Source of the DNA: Strigomonas culicis
Lineage: Eukaryota > Euglenozoa > Kinetoplastea > Trypanosomatida > Trypanosomatidae
Reading direction: 5' to 3'
NCBI GenBank assembly: GCA_000482145.1
Contig: AUXH01000030.1
Span: 1 to 62,723, forward strand
Length of the DNA: 62,723 bases
Positions 45,556-55,040 of this stretch are shown piece by piece. Position numbers and translations under genes: made by a program. The notes below the pieces were generated by a model that made no database searches, was not told where the DNA came from, and was given only the letters and a program-made list of their open reading frames with translations. Position 1 is the stretch's first letter, and each line of letters opens with the position of its first letter.

Positions 45556-46236
45556 ATGACAGGCACCGCATCGCAGTCCAGTGTGTGGCGGAGCCTCATA
45601 CCAGTAGCGGTGGTGGTGCTCGGAACGGTTTGCGCCTACAAGATTTCCAAAGTGTGCTCTGTTAAAGTGCACCCGCGCTGTGTCACCGTGGTGTATGACA
45701 CGAGGCGGAAAGCAGTTCTTTGCACATCTGCGGACAGCGAAATGCGCAGCGACGACTTGCCGCGCGTCGAGCACTTCAGCGCCCTCTTCTACCTCAGCAA
45801 GCTTAGCATCTACTGCTCCAGCTCCTTGGTCATTGTCCCGCCTTCTTCCTTTTTTGGCGTGTTCACGTTGCCCAGGTCAGTTTTTCAGGAGCCCGGGGAG
45901 GCTGCAGACTGCACGGTCGAGAATGTGAAGGTCACGGATGGAACGGTCGACATGATTCTTACCATTTACTATACTATTCCATTCGAGCTCCTGGAGCGGT
46001 ACCTGGCCGCTGTTGGGCCGCAGGCACCGAACGAAATCATCGCCGTTGCTGCCGCGCAGATCGCACGGCTGCGGGGGTCGGAGGCGTCTGTGGGCATCCT
46101 CATCAGCAAGGCGCGGCGGGATGCTGTATTTGCACCGCCGTACTGCTCGCACCTCGCGACGAAGCTCATGTCGGAGGCTGCCATTCGCTTAATCAAGGTC
46201 ACATTCGATAAGGTTGAGCTGATCCACGACGCATGA
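45556..46236 (+). CDS. Membrane-anchored protein, faint SPFH/band-7 resemblance
   Basis: 226 aa from ATG at 45556. One N-terminal helix (VAVVVLGTVCAYKISKV, about 17-33) is followed by a beta-rich then helical domain. The segment ENVKVTDGTVDMILTIYYTIP (about 119-139) with following helices resembles the start of SPFH/prohibitin domains, but I rate this as weak. No other motif is recognised. Genuine coding signature with a trans-splice region upstream. Confidence 0.7.
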   Translation: MTGTASQSSVWRSLIPVAVVVLGTVCAYKISKVCSVKVHPRCVTVVYDTRRKAVLCTSADSEMRSDDLPRVEHFSALFYLSKLSIYCSSSLVIVPPSSFFGVFTLPRSVFQEPGEAADCTVENVKVTDGTVDMILTIYYTIPFELLERYLAAVGPQAPNEIIAVAAAQIARLRGSEASVGILISKARRDAVFAPPYCSHLATKLMSEAAIRLIKVTFDKVELIHDA

Positions 46237-46713
46237 GACTGCGTGATGGAGCTTGCTCGGGCGGCAGTAAGGGGCAAGGAAGTAGCGTCTTTTTGCGCTT
46301 TTTTTGTTGTTTGTATAATCAGGTTGCGTTCATCTGACAGAAGCAGACAGCCAATCATCCTTAACAATCATATAGATTCATACTACAGACCACATATTGT
46401 TCACTTGTTCCTTGCAGACTTTTTTGTCCATGCTTTCTTTTTTTGTTGTGTGTGTTATTGTAGAAGGTTTCCTTTCCACTTCTACTCTATTCCTTTATTT
46501 CTTCTCCCTTGGTCGAAATAGCAGTTCTCAGTAGCCAACACGGTCTTTTTTTTCCCGCCTTATCACGGGTTTCCCCCTTTCTAACGTTTTGCTTTGTATA
46601 AACACTACTCCAATTGCCACAAGCCAGTGCCATCGACGGCGGCACTGCGTACCAAGAGACCCACATTCATCTCGCAGTAGTGCACGAGGTTTGCCTCGTT
46701 TTGTGTGCTGCCG
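46237..46713. other. Intergenic region
   Basis: No gene seen. T/C-rich from 46410 to 46600. The ATG chosen for the BSD gene (46714) follows a short GC-richer leader. Confidence 0.6.
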
Positions 46714-48354
46714 ATGTCCACTGTCGATTTGCTAACGAACCCTTCCCCCGATGCGAGTGTTCATGTCTGGCGGGCTGTAGGTGTGAAGGAGCTCACACGA
46801 AAGAACAAACTCACCTCGCTTCCCTTTTGGGTCCCCAACAACACCATGAAGAAGCATCAGTTCCGTTTGATTATGCTGAAGGGCCTTGTGGAGTGCGCGA
46901 CTGAGGCTGCCGATAACTACGGCGTCCTGGTGGAGCTGATCCCACCACCGACAGACCCCGACGCGGCGGTGGATGCCTCGCACTACCCTGGCGGATGCTC
47001 CGTCACTGTGAAGGTCAAGGGCGCGAATGGGAGTGAAGTCGTACAGACGGAAATGTCTGTTCTGAACAGCTCCAACCTGCAGATGAGCTTCTCCGAGATT
47101 ATCCCACACGCGATGCTCGAGGATGCCAACTACTTCAACGAGGAGGATAGCTCCATGACGCTAGAGATCAACATCCAGACGGGGCTCAACCTGACGACGG
47201 TGCAGGTGGCGCGCACCGTGTCGTCGCTGTGGTCCGCTCTCTCGTCCTCCGTCGCACAGCTGCTCGACACGACGACCCACATCTATCACGAGGCGCGGAA
47301 CGAGTTCGAGAGGGCAGACCCGACGCCGCCACCCGCGCCGGCGAGGCCGCTCCCGTGGGACGAGGTGCCACCCAAGTGGGCGTCGCGGGCAGAGGCATGG
47401 CACAAGCTCGTGTACGAGAGTATCGTGGAGGACGACGGTGTGTTTCTCTACTGCTCCACCACCATGACGTCCGACCAAAGCACGCTGCTGGTGTCGGTGG
47501 GGTTCAGCCCGCACAGCATCGAGGGCGCCTACGAGCACTTCAACTACGACCGCGACGTCCACATGGGGCTGCTGACGAACCACCAGCTGGCGCACCAGCG
47601 CTACCTCCTCGTGCCGCGGAAGATCCAGGAGGAGGCCTTCTGGGCCAACTACTTCTGGAAGGTGGCCTGCCTGGCTCAGTGCGAGGACGACACGCAGGTG
47701 AAGGCACTGCTCAGTGTCCTGAACGCACCCCCTCTCCCGAAGCCAAGGGTTCCGGTCATCGAGAAGATGACGGAGGAGGAGATCGCGTCGCTCACGCGCG
47801 ACGCCGCCGAGGCGGCGAGTCTGCTGCAGGAGTACCTCGCGGATAGGGCCAGTAAGGACGACACCTTCCTCATCCAGGCCGCGGCAGGGACCTGCGAGGG
47901 GCACAAGAATCAGCTGGATCCTGTTTTCCGGCGAACGGACCTCTCCGAGGCGACACTCGCGAAGGTGGGTGCCACGCTCCGCAGCCTCAGAGAGCAGCTC
48001 CAGGCGTACGAGGCGGACAAGAAGCGTCGCAGCGGCGCGGCCGCGCCTCACACTGCCGAGTCCTCTGCAGGCGCGCCCGCAGAGCAGCCGCCGCAGGAGC
48101 AGGGACGGGCGCCGCCTACCACCCGCGAAGATGTGCCACAGGCGGACGAGGCCGGACGCACTGCCGCACGCGCAGATCCGCCCACGACCCCCTCGCCAGC
48201 AGAGAAGGCAGCGACGTCCTCTCCCGTGGCACCGCGTGTCAGCGACGTGCGAACGCCGGCGGCTACCGATGCGCCTCAAAAGAGTAGTGAGAACAGTGCT
48301 TCAAAGCCGAGTGTTGAGTTTCCCAAAATGCCCTGGGAAGATGATGATGATTGA
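46714..48354 (+). CDS. BSD-domain protein
   Basis: 546 aa from ATG at 46714 (the longer frame begins with GTG). Residues about 210-315 form a BSD-like domain: LPWDEVPPKWASRAEAWHKL ... LVPRKIQEEAFWANYFWKVA, where FWxxYFW is the BSD hallmark. The N-terminal 190 residues are mixed alpha/beta without a recognised fold. The C-terminal 150 are helical then Ala/Pro-rich and disordered, ending in an acidic PWEDDDD motif. BSD proteins include TFIIH p62 and synapse-associated proteins of membrane trafficking. This one resembles the latter (SYAP1-type) in general layout. Confidence 0.78.
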   Translation: MSTVDLLTNPSPDASVHVWRAVGVKELTRKNKLTSLPFWVPNNTMKKHQFRLIMLKGLVECATEAADNYGVLVELIPPPTDPDAAVDASHYPGGCSVTVKVKGANGSEVVQTEMSVLNSSNLQMSFSEIIPHAMLEDANYFNEEDSSMTLEINIQTGLNLTTVQVARTVSSLWSALSSSVAQLLDTTTHIYHEARNEFERADPTPPPAPARPLPWDEVPPKWASRAEAWHKLVYESIVEDDGVFLYCSTTMTSDQSTLLVSVGFSPHSIEGAYEHFNYDRDVHMGLLTNHQLAHQRYLLVPRKIQEEAFWANYFWKVACLAQCEDDTQVKALLSVLNAPPLPKPRVPVIEKMTEEEIASLTRDAAEAASLLQEYLADRASKDDTFLIQAAAGTCEGHKNQLDPVFRRTDLSEATLAKVGATLRSLREQLQAYEADKKRRSGAAAPHTAESSAGAPAEQPPQEQGRAPPTTREDVPQADEAGRTAARADPPTTPSPAEKAATSSPVAPRVSDVRTPAATDAPQKSSENSASKPSVEFPKMPWEDDDD

Positions 48355-48601
48355 TTCCTTCTTTTGGAGGGCTTTTGTGTCCTATCGTTGTCAGTATAAT
48401 CTCTTCTGTTCCTTGTCTGGCGCTTGCAGCACTTGTTGCAGTGAATACTTTTTTTTTTTTTGCGTGGGTATGTGTGTGAAGCGACCGCACCATCACGTGC
48501 ATGCCATCTGTACGTTTGAATTTAACAAATCCTTCAATCATTCTTGTTCTTCTCCCAAAACAATAAAAAACAACAAAAAAAGCAATACCATAGGCATTCA
48601 C

Positions 48602-49246
48602 ATGCGCCGACTGATCTCCCTTGTGTCTCCCCCCTTGGGTTTCGTAGGGAGCCGCGCCATCGCCACGAATGGCCGTGTTACCAACGAAGACCGCCGGTGG
48701 TGGCTTATCCACTTAGAGTGTGCGCCGGACATCACCCCGGGCACCTTCGTGTCGTGGCTCGATTGCTGTGGGACGCACACGACGAAGAAGCTGATTGAGC
48801 GCAACCTCTGGACCATTGAGCAGGTGGCTGACTTAGACTCCGACCAAGTAGACGAACTCAAGTACAAGGAGGGCTGCCTGAAAATGGACGTTGTGTGGGA
48901 GCACGCGCGGACCATCATCACACCGCTGCGGCAGCGAGAGGTGAGTGGCGGCGTCGAGTCGGAGTTGCAGAACCGCATCTTGGAGCTGCGCAAGAAGCGC
49001 GAGCTGGAGCGCAAACGGGCGGAGATCGTCAGCGAGCGGTCGTCCGTGAACGAGGCGCGCGAGGCGACGCTGCAGAAGCTGCGGGACTCCATCGCCGCGA
49101 AGAAGGCCGCGCTGCGCGAGAAGATGCAGCGGGCGCAGGCACGCCAGGCCGGCGGCGACGCGGCGCCGGAGGACCCCGTCGGGGAATCGGTCAGTAGCGT
49201 GATGGACCGTGTCGCGCCTCAAGGCGATGCCACACGAAAGGAATAA
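48602..49246 (+). CDS. Coiled-coil protein with probable mitochondrial presequence
   Basis: 214 aa from ATG at 48602; longer frames overlap the BSD gene in another frame and are rejected. The first about 20 residues (MRRLISLVSPPLGFVGSRAI) look like a mitochondrial presequence. A SAM/HhH-like helical region follows (about 30-95), including WLDCCGTHTTKKLIERNLWTI and DLDSDQVDELKYKEGC. Residues 115-185 are a Glu/Lys/Arg-rich coiled coil. The family is not recognised; mitoribosome association is a speculative possibility. Confidence 0.75.
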   Translation: MRRLISLVSPPLGFVGSRAIATNGRVTNEDRRWWLIHLECAPDITPGTFVSWLDCCGTHTTKKLIERNLWTIEQVADLDSDQVDELKYKEGCLKMDVVWEHARTIITPLRQREVSGGVESELQNRILELRKKRELERKRAEIVSERSSVNEAREATLQKLRDSIAAKKAALREKMQRAQARQAGGDAAPEDPVGESVSSVMDRVAPQGDATRKE

Positions 49247-49699
49247 GGATGGGGCAGCGCTTCTACCTCTTCACAGTTGTACAGCGAGCTACGAGTCCGT
49301 ATAAGACGGGTCATGCAGCAAAGCCACGGAGGGCGATACGCACACGGTTGGAGAGGAGTGTGCTCTCACTGCCGCATCGATCATGAGACTGTAACTTGGG
49401 TGTTTTTCTTAATGATTATCAGTAGTAATTCATTTTTGTTTCTTTTCACTTGTGTGTGTGTGTGTTTGTAAGAGTCCTTTTTGTTCTTTGTTTCGTACTC
49501 TCCCTTTTTTTTCCTTTTTTTTTCACTGGTAAAGACCTTGTCTCACCCCTTGCAACTCTCTAGTATTGTTACTTCTTCCCCCCCCTCTCGCTTCTTGCTT
49601 TTTTTTTTCTTTCCCTTCTGTGCTGAATACAATAGTTCTTTTTTTATTTTTATTTTGCCCTTTTGTTTTAATTTTCTTTTTTTATATCGCTCTTGAAAG
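49247..49699. other. Intergenic region
   Basis: No gene seen. A short (TG)n at 49450-49466 and extensive T/C-rich sequence at 49480-49690 form the trans-splice region of the carboxylase gene. Confidence 0.65.
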
Positions 49700-51694
49700 A
49701 TGTCCAAGCCTATCTTCGATAAGGTTCTCATCGCTAATCGCGGTGAAATCGCGTGCCGCGTCATGAAGAGCTGCCAGCTTCTTGGCATTAAGACCGTGGC
49801 CGTGTACTCGACCGCGGACGAGCAGGCGAAGCACGTGCAGATGGCCGACGAGGGCGTGTGCATTGGCCCCCCCGCCTCCAACGAGAGCTACCTCTGCATC
49901 GACAAGATCGTGGACGCCTGCAAAAAGACAGGGGCCCAGGCCGTGCACCCCGGCTATGGTTTCCTGTCCGAGAACGGCGACTTCCAGAGCGCGCTGGCGA
50001 AGGCGAACATCATTTTCGTCGGCCCCGACGCGCACTCCATCCAGGCGATGGGCGACAAGATCGAGTCGAAGCGCCTCGCGCGCGACGCCGGCGTGACGTG
50101 CATTCCCGGCTTCATCGGTGAGGTGAAGTCGCACGAGGACGTGCTCAAGTTCGCGAACGAGGTCAGCTACCCGGTCATGATCAAGGCGTCCGGCGGCGGC
50201 GGTGGCAAGGGCATGCGTGTCGCGTACAACGACAAGGAGTGCGTTGAGTTCTTCGACCTGTGCCGCGAGGAGGCCAAGGCCGCTTTCAACAGCGATAAGA
50301 TGCTCGTTGAGAAGTTCATCGAGAACCCCCGCCACATCGAGGTCCAGATCATTGCGGATCGCAAGGGCAACACCCTCTACCTCCCGGAGCGCGAGTGCTC
50401 TATCCAGCGTCGCAACCAGAAGGTCATCGAGGAGGCCCCGTCCGTCCTGCTGGACCCCGCCACCCGCAAGGCGATGGGCGAGGAGGCCGTGGCCATGGCG
50501 CGCGCGGTGCAGTACGTCTCCGCCGGCACCGTGGAGAACGTGGTGAACCCCGACAAGCAGTTCTACTTCCTTGAGATGAACACCCGCCTCCAGGTGGAGC
50601 ACCCCATCACGGAGGAGATCACGGGCGTCGATCTCGTGGAGCAGATGCTGCGCGCCGCCGCGGACCTGCCCCTCAGCATCACGCAGGACGACATCAAGAT
50701 CAACGGCCACGCGACCGAGTGCCGCGTGTACGCCGAGGACCCCACGAAGAACTACTTCCCCTCCATTGGCCGCCTCAGCATGTACCAGGAGCCCGTCGGA
50801 CCCGGTGTTCGGTGCGACTCTGGTATTATTGAGGGTTCTCAGATCTCTGTGTTCTACGATCCCCTCATCTGCAAGCTGTCCACGTGGGGCAAGGACCGCG
50901 CGGAAAGCATTGAGCGTATGGAGAAGGCTCTGGATCAGTACGTGATCCGCGGCCTTCGCCACAACATCTGCCTGCTGCGCGACGTCGTGACTGAGCCCAG
51001 GTACCAGGCGGGCACCCTCACGACCAACTTCCTCGTGGAGCAGTACCCCGGCGGTTTCACCAAGACGGACCTCACCGCGGAGGAGAAGGTTACCATGTAC
51101 CAGGCGGCCGCCGCCATCCACGTCAAGCGCGAGCAGCTCCACTACACGCAGGGCGGCGAGTCCGAGGGCCAGTTCTACGTGTCCGTGGGCCCCAAGCAGG
51201 ACGACGAGCACCCCGTGTTCGTCCGCCGCGTCGGCGAGAACAGCTTCGAGATCGGCGCCACCAAGGCGGGGCCGCTCAAGAAGGTGGAGGTGGAGTGGAC
51301 CGTGAACTTCCCCATCATCGTCGTGCGCGATGGCGTCAAGGAGACGTTCCTCCAGTTCTGGGGAACCAACGAGGTGTCCTACGGCATCCAGATGAAGGGC
51401 ACCACGTTCAACGTCAACGTGCTCAACGACCTGCAGTCCGTGCTGAACCAGTTCGTCCCCGAGGTCCAGGAGGGTGTGAACGCCAAGCAGGTGCTCTCGC
51501 CCATGCCCGGCGTCATCGTGGGCATCAAGGTCGCCGTCGGCGATAAGGTCGTCGCCGGCCAGGAGATCCTCACGCTCGAGGCGATGAAGATGCGCAACAA
51601 GATCCACGCCGCCGCGGACGGTACCGTGAAGGATATTAAGATCAAGCTCTCCGAGACGGTCGAGGACTCCCAGCTGCTGGTCGAGTTCGAGTAA
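49700..51694 (+). CDS. PCCA: Biotin-dependent acyl-CoA carboxylase alpha subunit (propionyl-CoA carboxylase type)
   Basis: 664 aa from ATG at 49700. Biotin carboxylase domain (1-450): LIANRGEIACRV, VHPGYGFLSEN, ATP loop GGGGGKGM and EMNTRLQVEHPITEEITGVDLVEQML. A BT-like linker domain (about 480-580) and a C-terminal biotinyl domain follow, with EAMKM and biotinylated Lys at 630. Together with a beta subunit elsewhere it carboxylates propionyl-CoA to methylmalonyl-CoA; methylcrotonyl-CoA carboxylase is the alternative. No N-terminal mitochondrial presequence is evident, which is unusual for PCCA. GC-rich, strongly biased codons suggest high expression. Confidence 0.9.
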   Translation: MSKPIFDKVLIANRGEIACRVMKSCQLLGIKTVAVYSTADEQAKHVQMADEGVCIGPPASNESYLCIDKIVDACKKTGAQAVHPGYGFLSENGDFQSALAKANIIFVGPDAHSIQAMGDKIESKRLARDAGVTCIPGFIGEVKSHEDVLKFANEVSYPVMIKASGGGGGKGMRVAYNDKECVEFFDLCREEAKAAFNSDKMLVEKFIENPRHIEVQIIADRKGNTLYLPERECSIQRRNQKVIEEAPSVLLDPATRKAMGEEAVAMARAVQYVSAGTVENVVNPDKQFYFLEMNTRLQVEHPITEEITGVDLVEQMLRAAADLPLSITQDDIKINGHATECRVYAEDPTKNYFPSIGRLSMYQEPVGPGVRCDSGIIEGSQISVFYDPLICKLSTWGKDRAESIERMEKALDQYVIRGLRHNICLLRDVVTEPRYQAGTLTTNFLVEQYPGGFTKTDLTAEEKVTMYQAAAAIHVKREQLHYTQGGESEGQFYVSVGPKQDDEHPVFVRRVGENSFEIGATKAGPLKKVEVEWTVNFPIIVVRDGVKETFLQFWGTNEVSYGIQMKGTTFNVNVLNDLQSVLNQFVPEVQEGVNAKQVLSPMPGVIVGIKVAVGDKVVAGQEILTLEAMKMRNKIHAAADGTVKDIKIKLSETVEDSQLLVEFE

Positions 51695-52650
51695 CTTCAC
51701 TGCCCTTCACGAGCATCAAAAGAAAAGTGCAACGTAAATAAATAAAAAAAGAGTTATAATGCATGATATGCATTTCAAATAGAATGGGATCTCAAAAACA
51801 AAAAAATATATTTGATAATCAGTGTAATGTTCTAACACGAATTATTTCCAAAAGGGGTTTTACCCACTGATGTTAAAAATATAACAACAAAAACAAGTAT
51901 ACATCCCATTTCTTGCCTTTTTTCTTTTAAATTCTATTTTCCATAAGCGCAGTTTTCATATTTTACCTCTCTTTTTCTGGTTTTATATGTTTATTTATCC
52001 GGATTTTTTAATTGTTTTTCTTTTTTCTTTTCATCCTACCCTACACCCTTTGCTTTGATTATTTTTGGAGACAGTTGATTTTGGAGTTCAGGCTCTTTCT
52101 TTACCATTTTTAGTGTTTTTTCCCCTTTTTTTTATACACAGTTCTTTACATTTCAGTCCAAAGTGTTTTTTCCATCGTTTCAGATGTTTATCCCTCTTCT
52201 CAAAATAATAAATGAAACAGTAAATGTGTACGCACACGTATACCGTAAATACATCAGAAGAAAAAAAAAACTAAAAGAAACAGGCTAGTACCTGATTTCT
52301 GTTTTTAGTGTCACTGTTTGAGTTTGTGAGATAGAATTGGGCCTCCCGCTGACAGCACGTTAGAGTGAAATGGCCACACATTTTCTCTACTACCTCCTGA
52401 TGTTTCTCATCTTTTTTTTCTTTTAGTTTGTTTCTGTCTTTTTACAGGTAATCCGTTTGTAACTTTTTTTTTAAAGTTCTTTTTCTTTGACAGACAAAGA
52501 CAGAGAATACCCCTCCCCATCTCTCTTACCCCCCCCCCCCCCACACACACCACCACACACACACACACACATACGCATAATCCAATTATAGAAATCGACT
52601 TCCTGCAAGCACTCATCGCCCCTTTTGTACCCTTGTTGTCCCGTCGTCAG
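51695..52650. other. 956-base AT-rich intergenic region
   Basis: The longest gap within the rightward cluster; no gene seen. The first half is A/T-rich with no long frames. The second half has T runs, a C14 run at 52529-52542 and an imperfect (CA)n at 52543-52571. The final C/T tract ends in CAG directly before the kinesin ATG. Confidence 0.65.
52529..52571. repeat. C14 run followed by (CA)n
   Basis: Fourteen consecutive C (52529-52542), then CA dinucleotides interrupted once. It lies about 80-120 bases upstream of the kinesin-13 start. Confidence 0.9.
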
Positions 52651-54546
52651 ATGGCAGCGGTGAAAAACGTATTAATTGATGATGCGCTAGAGAAGTTCGG
52701 CCTGGGGCGCCTGAAGCGGTACTTCTCTGCCGTCTCACCGGACGAGTTCGCGGCGCTGCAGCCGGACGAGTTTGAGAAGTTCGGCGTGGAGGACTCACTG
52801 GACAGCTTCTATCTGAAGGACGCGGTCGCGCACCTCAAGACGAGCCTCTCGCCCTCCTTGACGCGCGTGAGTGACGTGTTGAACACGAACGAGCAGTCGC
52901 CCTCGGACAGCGAGGAGAAGGCGCGCGCGGGCCGCAGGAGGCGGCAGTACACCACGCGCGGGACCACCGTGCTCACGCGCTCCGCCGACAACAAGGAGGT
53001 GCATCAGAAGAGTCGCATCGTCGTGGCGGTCCGCAAGCGGCCGCTCAGCCGCGGCGACGAGAGCAGCGGCTATGTGGATGTGATGGAGACAAACAACACC
53101 AACGAAATTGTGCTCCGCGAGCCCAAAGTGAAGGTGGACCTGAGGAAGTACACGCACGTCCACCGCTTTTACTTTGACGAGGTCTTTGACGAGCACTGCA
53201 CCAACAACGACCTGTACAACAGGACGGCGCGCGCTCTCATTCACACGGTGTTCGACGGCGGCTGCGCCACCTGCTTCGCATACGGCCAGACCGGCAGCGG
53301 CAAGACGCACACCATGCTGGGCAAGGAGGGCGAGCCCGGGCTCTACGCGCTGGCCGCTGCGGACATGTTCGACCGCTTAGGCATGGATGAGTCCATTGTC
53401 GTGTCTTTTTATGAGATCTACAGCGGAAGGCTTTTCGACCTGCTCAACGATAGAAATCCCCTGCGCTGCTTGGAGGACGAAAAGAAGGCGGTGAACATCC
53501 GCGGGCTCACAGAGCACAAGTCGGACAGCGTCGCGGACGTAATGCAGATTATTCAGAAGGGCAGTACCATACGGAGCTCCGGGACCACCGGCGCGAACGA
53601 CACCAGCTCACGCTCACATGCGATACTGGAGATCAAGCTGCAGAAGATGGGTTACGACAAGACCTACGGGAAGTTCACGTTCATTGACCTTGCCGGCAGC
53701 GAGAGGGGCGCCGACACGGTGGACTGCTGCCGTCAGACTCGCATGGAAGGTGCTGAGATTAACAAGAGTCTGCTTGCTTTGAAGGAATGCATTCGCTTTC
53801 TCGATCAGAACAAAAAACACGTCCCGTTCCGCGGCTCCAAACTGACAGAGGTTTTGCGGGACTCTTTTATAGGGAACTGCCGCACCGTTATGATTGGCGC
53901 CGTGTCCCCGGCGAATACGAATTGCGAGCATACGTTGAATACGCTGCGGTATGCCGATCGCGTGAAGGAGCTCAAGAAGCATCCCTCCGACAAACAGTCT
54001 TTGAAGGAGAACGAGATGACGGAGATCGTGTTCGACCAGCCGTCACCGTCGTCCGCCGTGCCGAAGCGGCGCTTGACCAGCAGACCCTCTTCCGCACTGC
54101 CCTCCGCCGGGCGCCGCAGTGGCGTTCTGCAGAGCAGCCGATCGTCCAATGTACTCACAAGCAAAAGCGTGTCGCATCGTCCATCCGGCATCTTGAGTGG
54201 GGGTGAGAAGGAGAACATCACAGCGGCCAAGCGCGCGAGGGAGGAGCCGCCGACGGAGCCTTCTCGAGACGCATATGTTCGGTGTGAAGGTGCGTCGGAA
54301 CTCGTGGCCGACCAGCGTTCCCGCGCAATCGAGCAGTACGCCCAGTACCTCGAGACAGATATGGGCTTCATCAAGCAAGAGTATCAAGTGAAGTACGACG
54401 CGGAGCAGCAGAGCGCATCTGACGAAGAATTTGTCAGGAGGGCACGTGTTCTAGTTCAAGCAAAGAGGCGGTCGATGGATGCCTTCCTTACTCAGTTAGA
54501 TAATTTAGAGAGTATTGCGAAACAAGTTGCCTCGTTCACTATGTAA
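52651..54546 (+). CDS. Kinesin-13 (MCAK/KIF2-like) microtubule depolymerase
   Basis: 631 aa from ATG at 52651; the upstream extension would begin with TTG and lies in the polypyrimidine tract. The N-terminal about 65 residues resemble a SAM-like module ([16 protein letters not shown]). The motor domain (about 125-450) has the kinesin-13-specific KVD finger (161-163), P-loop GQTGSGKT (212-219), switch [10 protein letters not shown] and switch [11 protein letters not shown] Ser/Arg-rich tail and a final helix follow. Kinesin-13s remove tubulin from microtubule ends and in trypanosomatids act in spindle and flagellar length control. Placement next to the EEP gene matches recalled Leishmania chromosome 1. 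Confidence 0.94.
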   Translation: MAAVKNVLIDDALEKFGLGRLKRYFSAVSPDEFAALQPDEFEKFGVEDSLDSFYLKDAVAHLKTSLSPSLTRVSDVLNTNEQSPSDSEEKARAGRRRRQYTTRGTTVLTRSADNKEVHQKSRIVVAVRKRPLSRGDESSGYVDVMETNNTNEIVLREPKVKVDLRKYTHVHRFYFDEVFDEHCTNNDLYNRTARALIHTVFDGGCATCFAYGQTGSGKTHTMLGKEGEPGLYALAAADMFDRLGMDESIVVSFYEIYSGRLFDLLNDRNPLRCLEDEKKAVNIRGLTEHKSDSVADVMQIIQKGSTIRSSGTTGANDTSSRSHAILEIKLQKMGYDKTYGKFTFIDLAGSERGADTVDCCRQTRMEGAEINKSLLALKECIRFLDQNKKHVPFRGSKLTEVLRDSFIGNCRTVMIGAVSPANTNCEHTLNTLRYADRVKELKKHPSDKQSLKENEMTEIVFDQPSPSSAVPKRRLTSRPSSALPSAGRRSGVLQSSRSSNVLTSKSVSHRPSGILSGGEKENITAAKRAREEPPTEPSRDAYVRCEGASELVADQRSRAIEQYAQYLETDMGFIKQEYQVKYDAEQQSASDEEFVRRARVLVQAKRRSMDAFLTQLDNLESIAKQVASFTM

Positions 54547-55040
54547 CAATACACGTGCAAACACGTGTCTATTAATATATCTATTCCCTTCCCTCTTGTT
54601 TTCTTCTGGATTTATGAAGAATCAAGAAATGAAGGGGAAAAAAAAAAGCAATATGGCAACAAGCACGATGTCAAGTAGCCTCCTTTTCTGTATAGATTGA
54701 CGTAGATTCTTTTCTTTTCTTTTCATCATCGTCGTTTTACATTTCTGTTTTACTTTGAAGATTTTAGATTTCCCCCTTTACCTCTCATGGTACTCTTATA
54801 CAACCCTTTCGTGTCTTTTTACACCCAGTGCTTATTATATGTATATCATTTGATAAAGATGAGTTTTCCATCTTCCCTATGTCCGTTCTTCCCGTTTCCA
54901 TACATGCATCTCCATTTGTGCCTCTTACTTTTTCTTCTACTTTGCTCTCTATCGTAGTACCAGTTGAAAAGGTAGGTTCATTTTAAAAGTCAAAATTTTC
55001 GAGTTTATTTGTGTTCTTTGTCTTATATTTCGTTGTTTAG
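54547..55040. other. Intergenic region
   Basis: No gene seen. AT-rich and T/C-rich. The last T-rich tract (55010-55038) ends in TTTAG, which abuts the ATG at 55041. Confidence 0.6.

Noticed and set aside
45556..46236. Calling this gene a stomatin/prohibitin
   Set aside because: Similarity is limited to a short beta-rich segment after one N-terminal helix; not enough to assign the family, so only a faint resemblance is noted.
49682..51700. 672-codon antisense open frame covering the whole carboxylase gene
   Set aside because: The predicted protein is His/Leu/Val-rich without motifs; it is a mirror of strong GC-biased codon use. The same applies to antisense frames at 30476-32380, 32910-34778, 23642-25393, 21708-23285 and 40018-41445.
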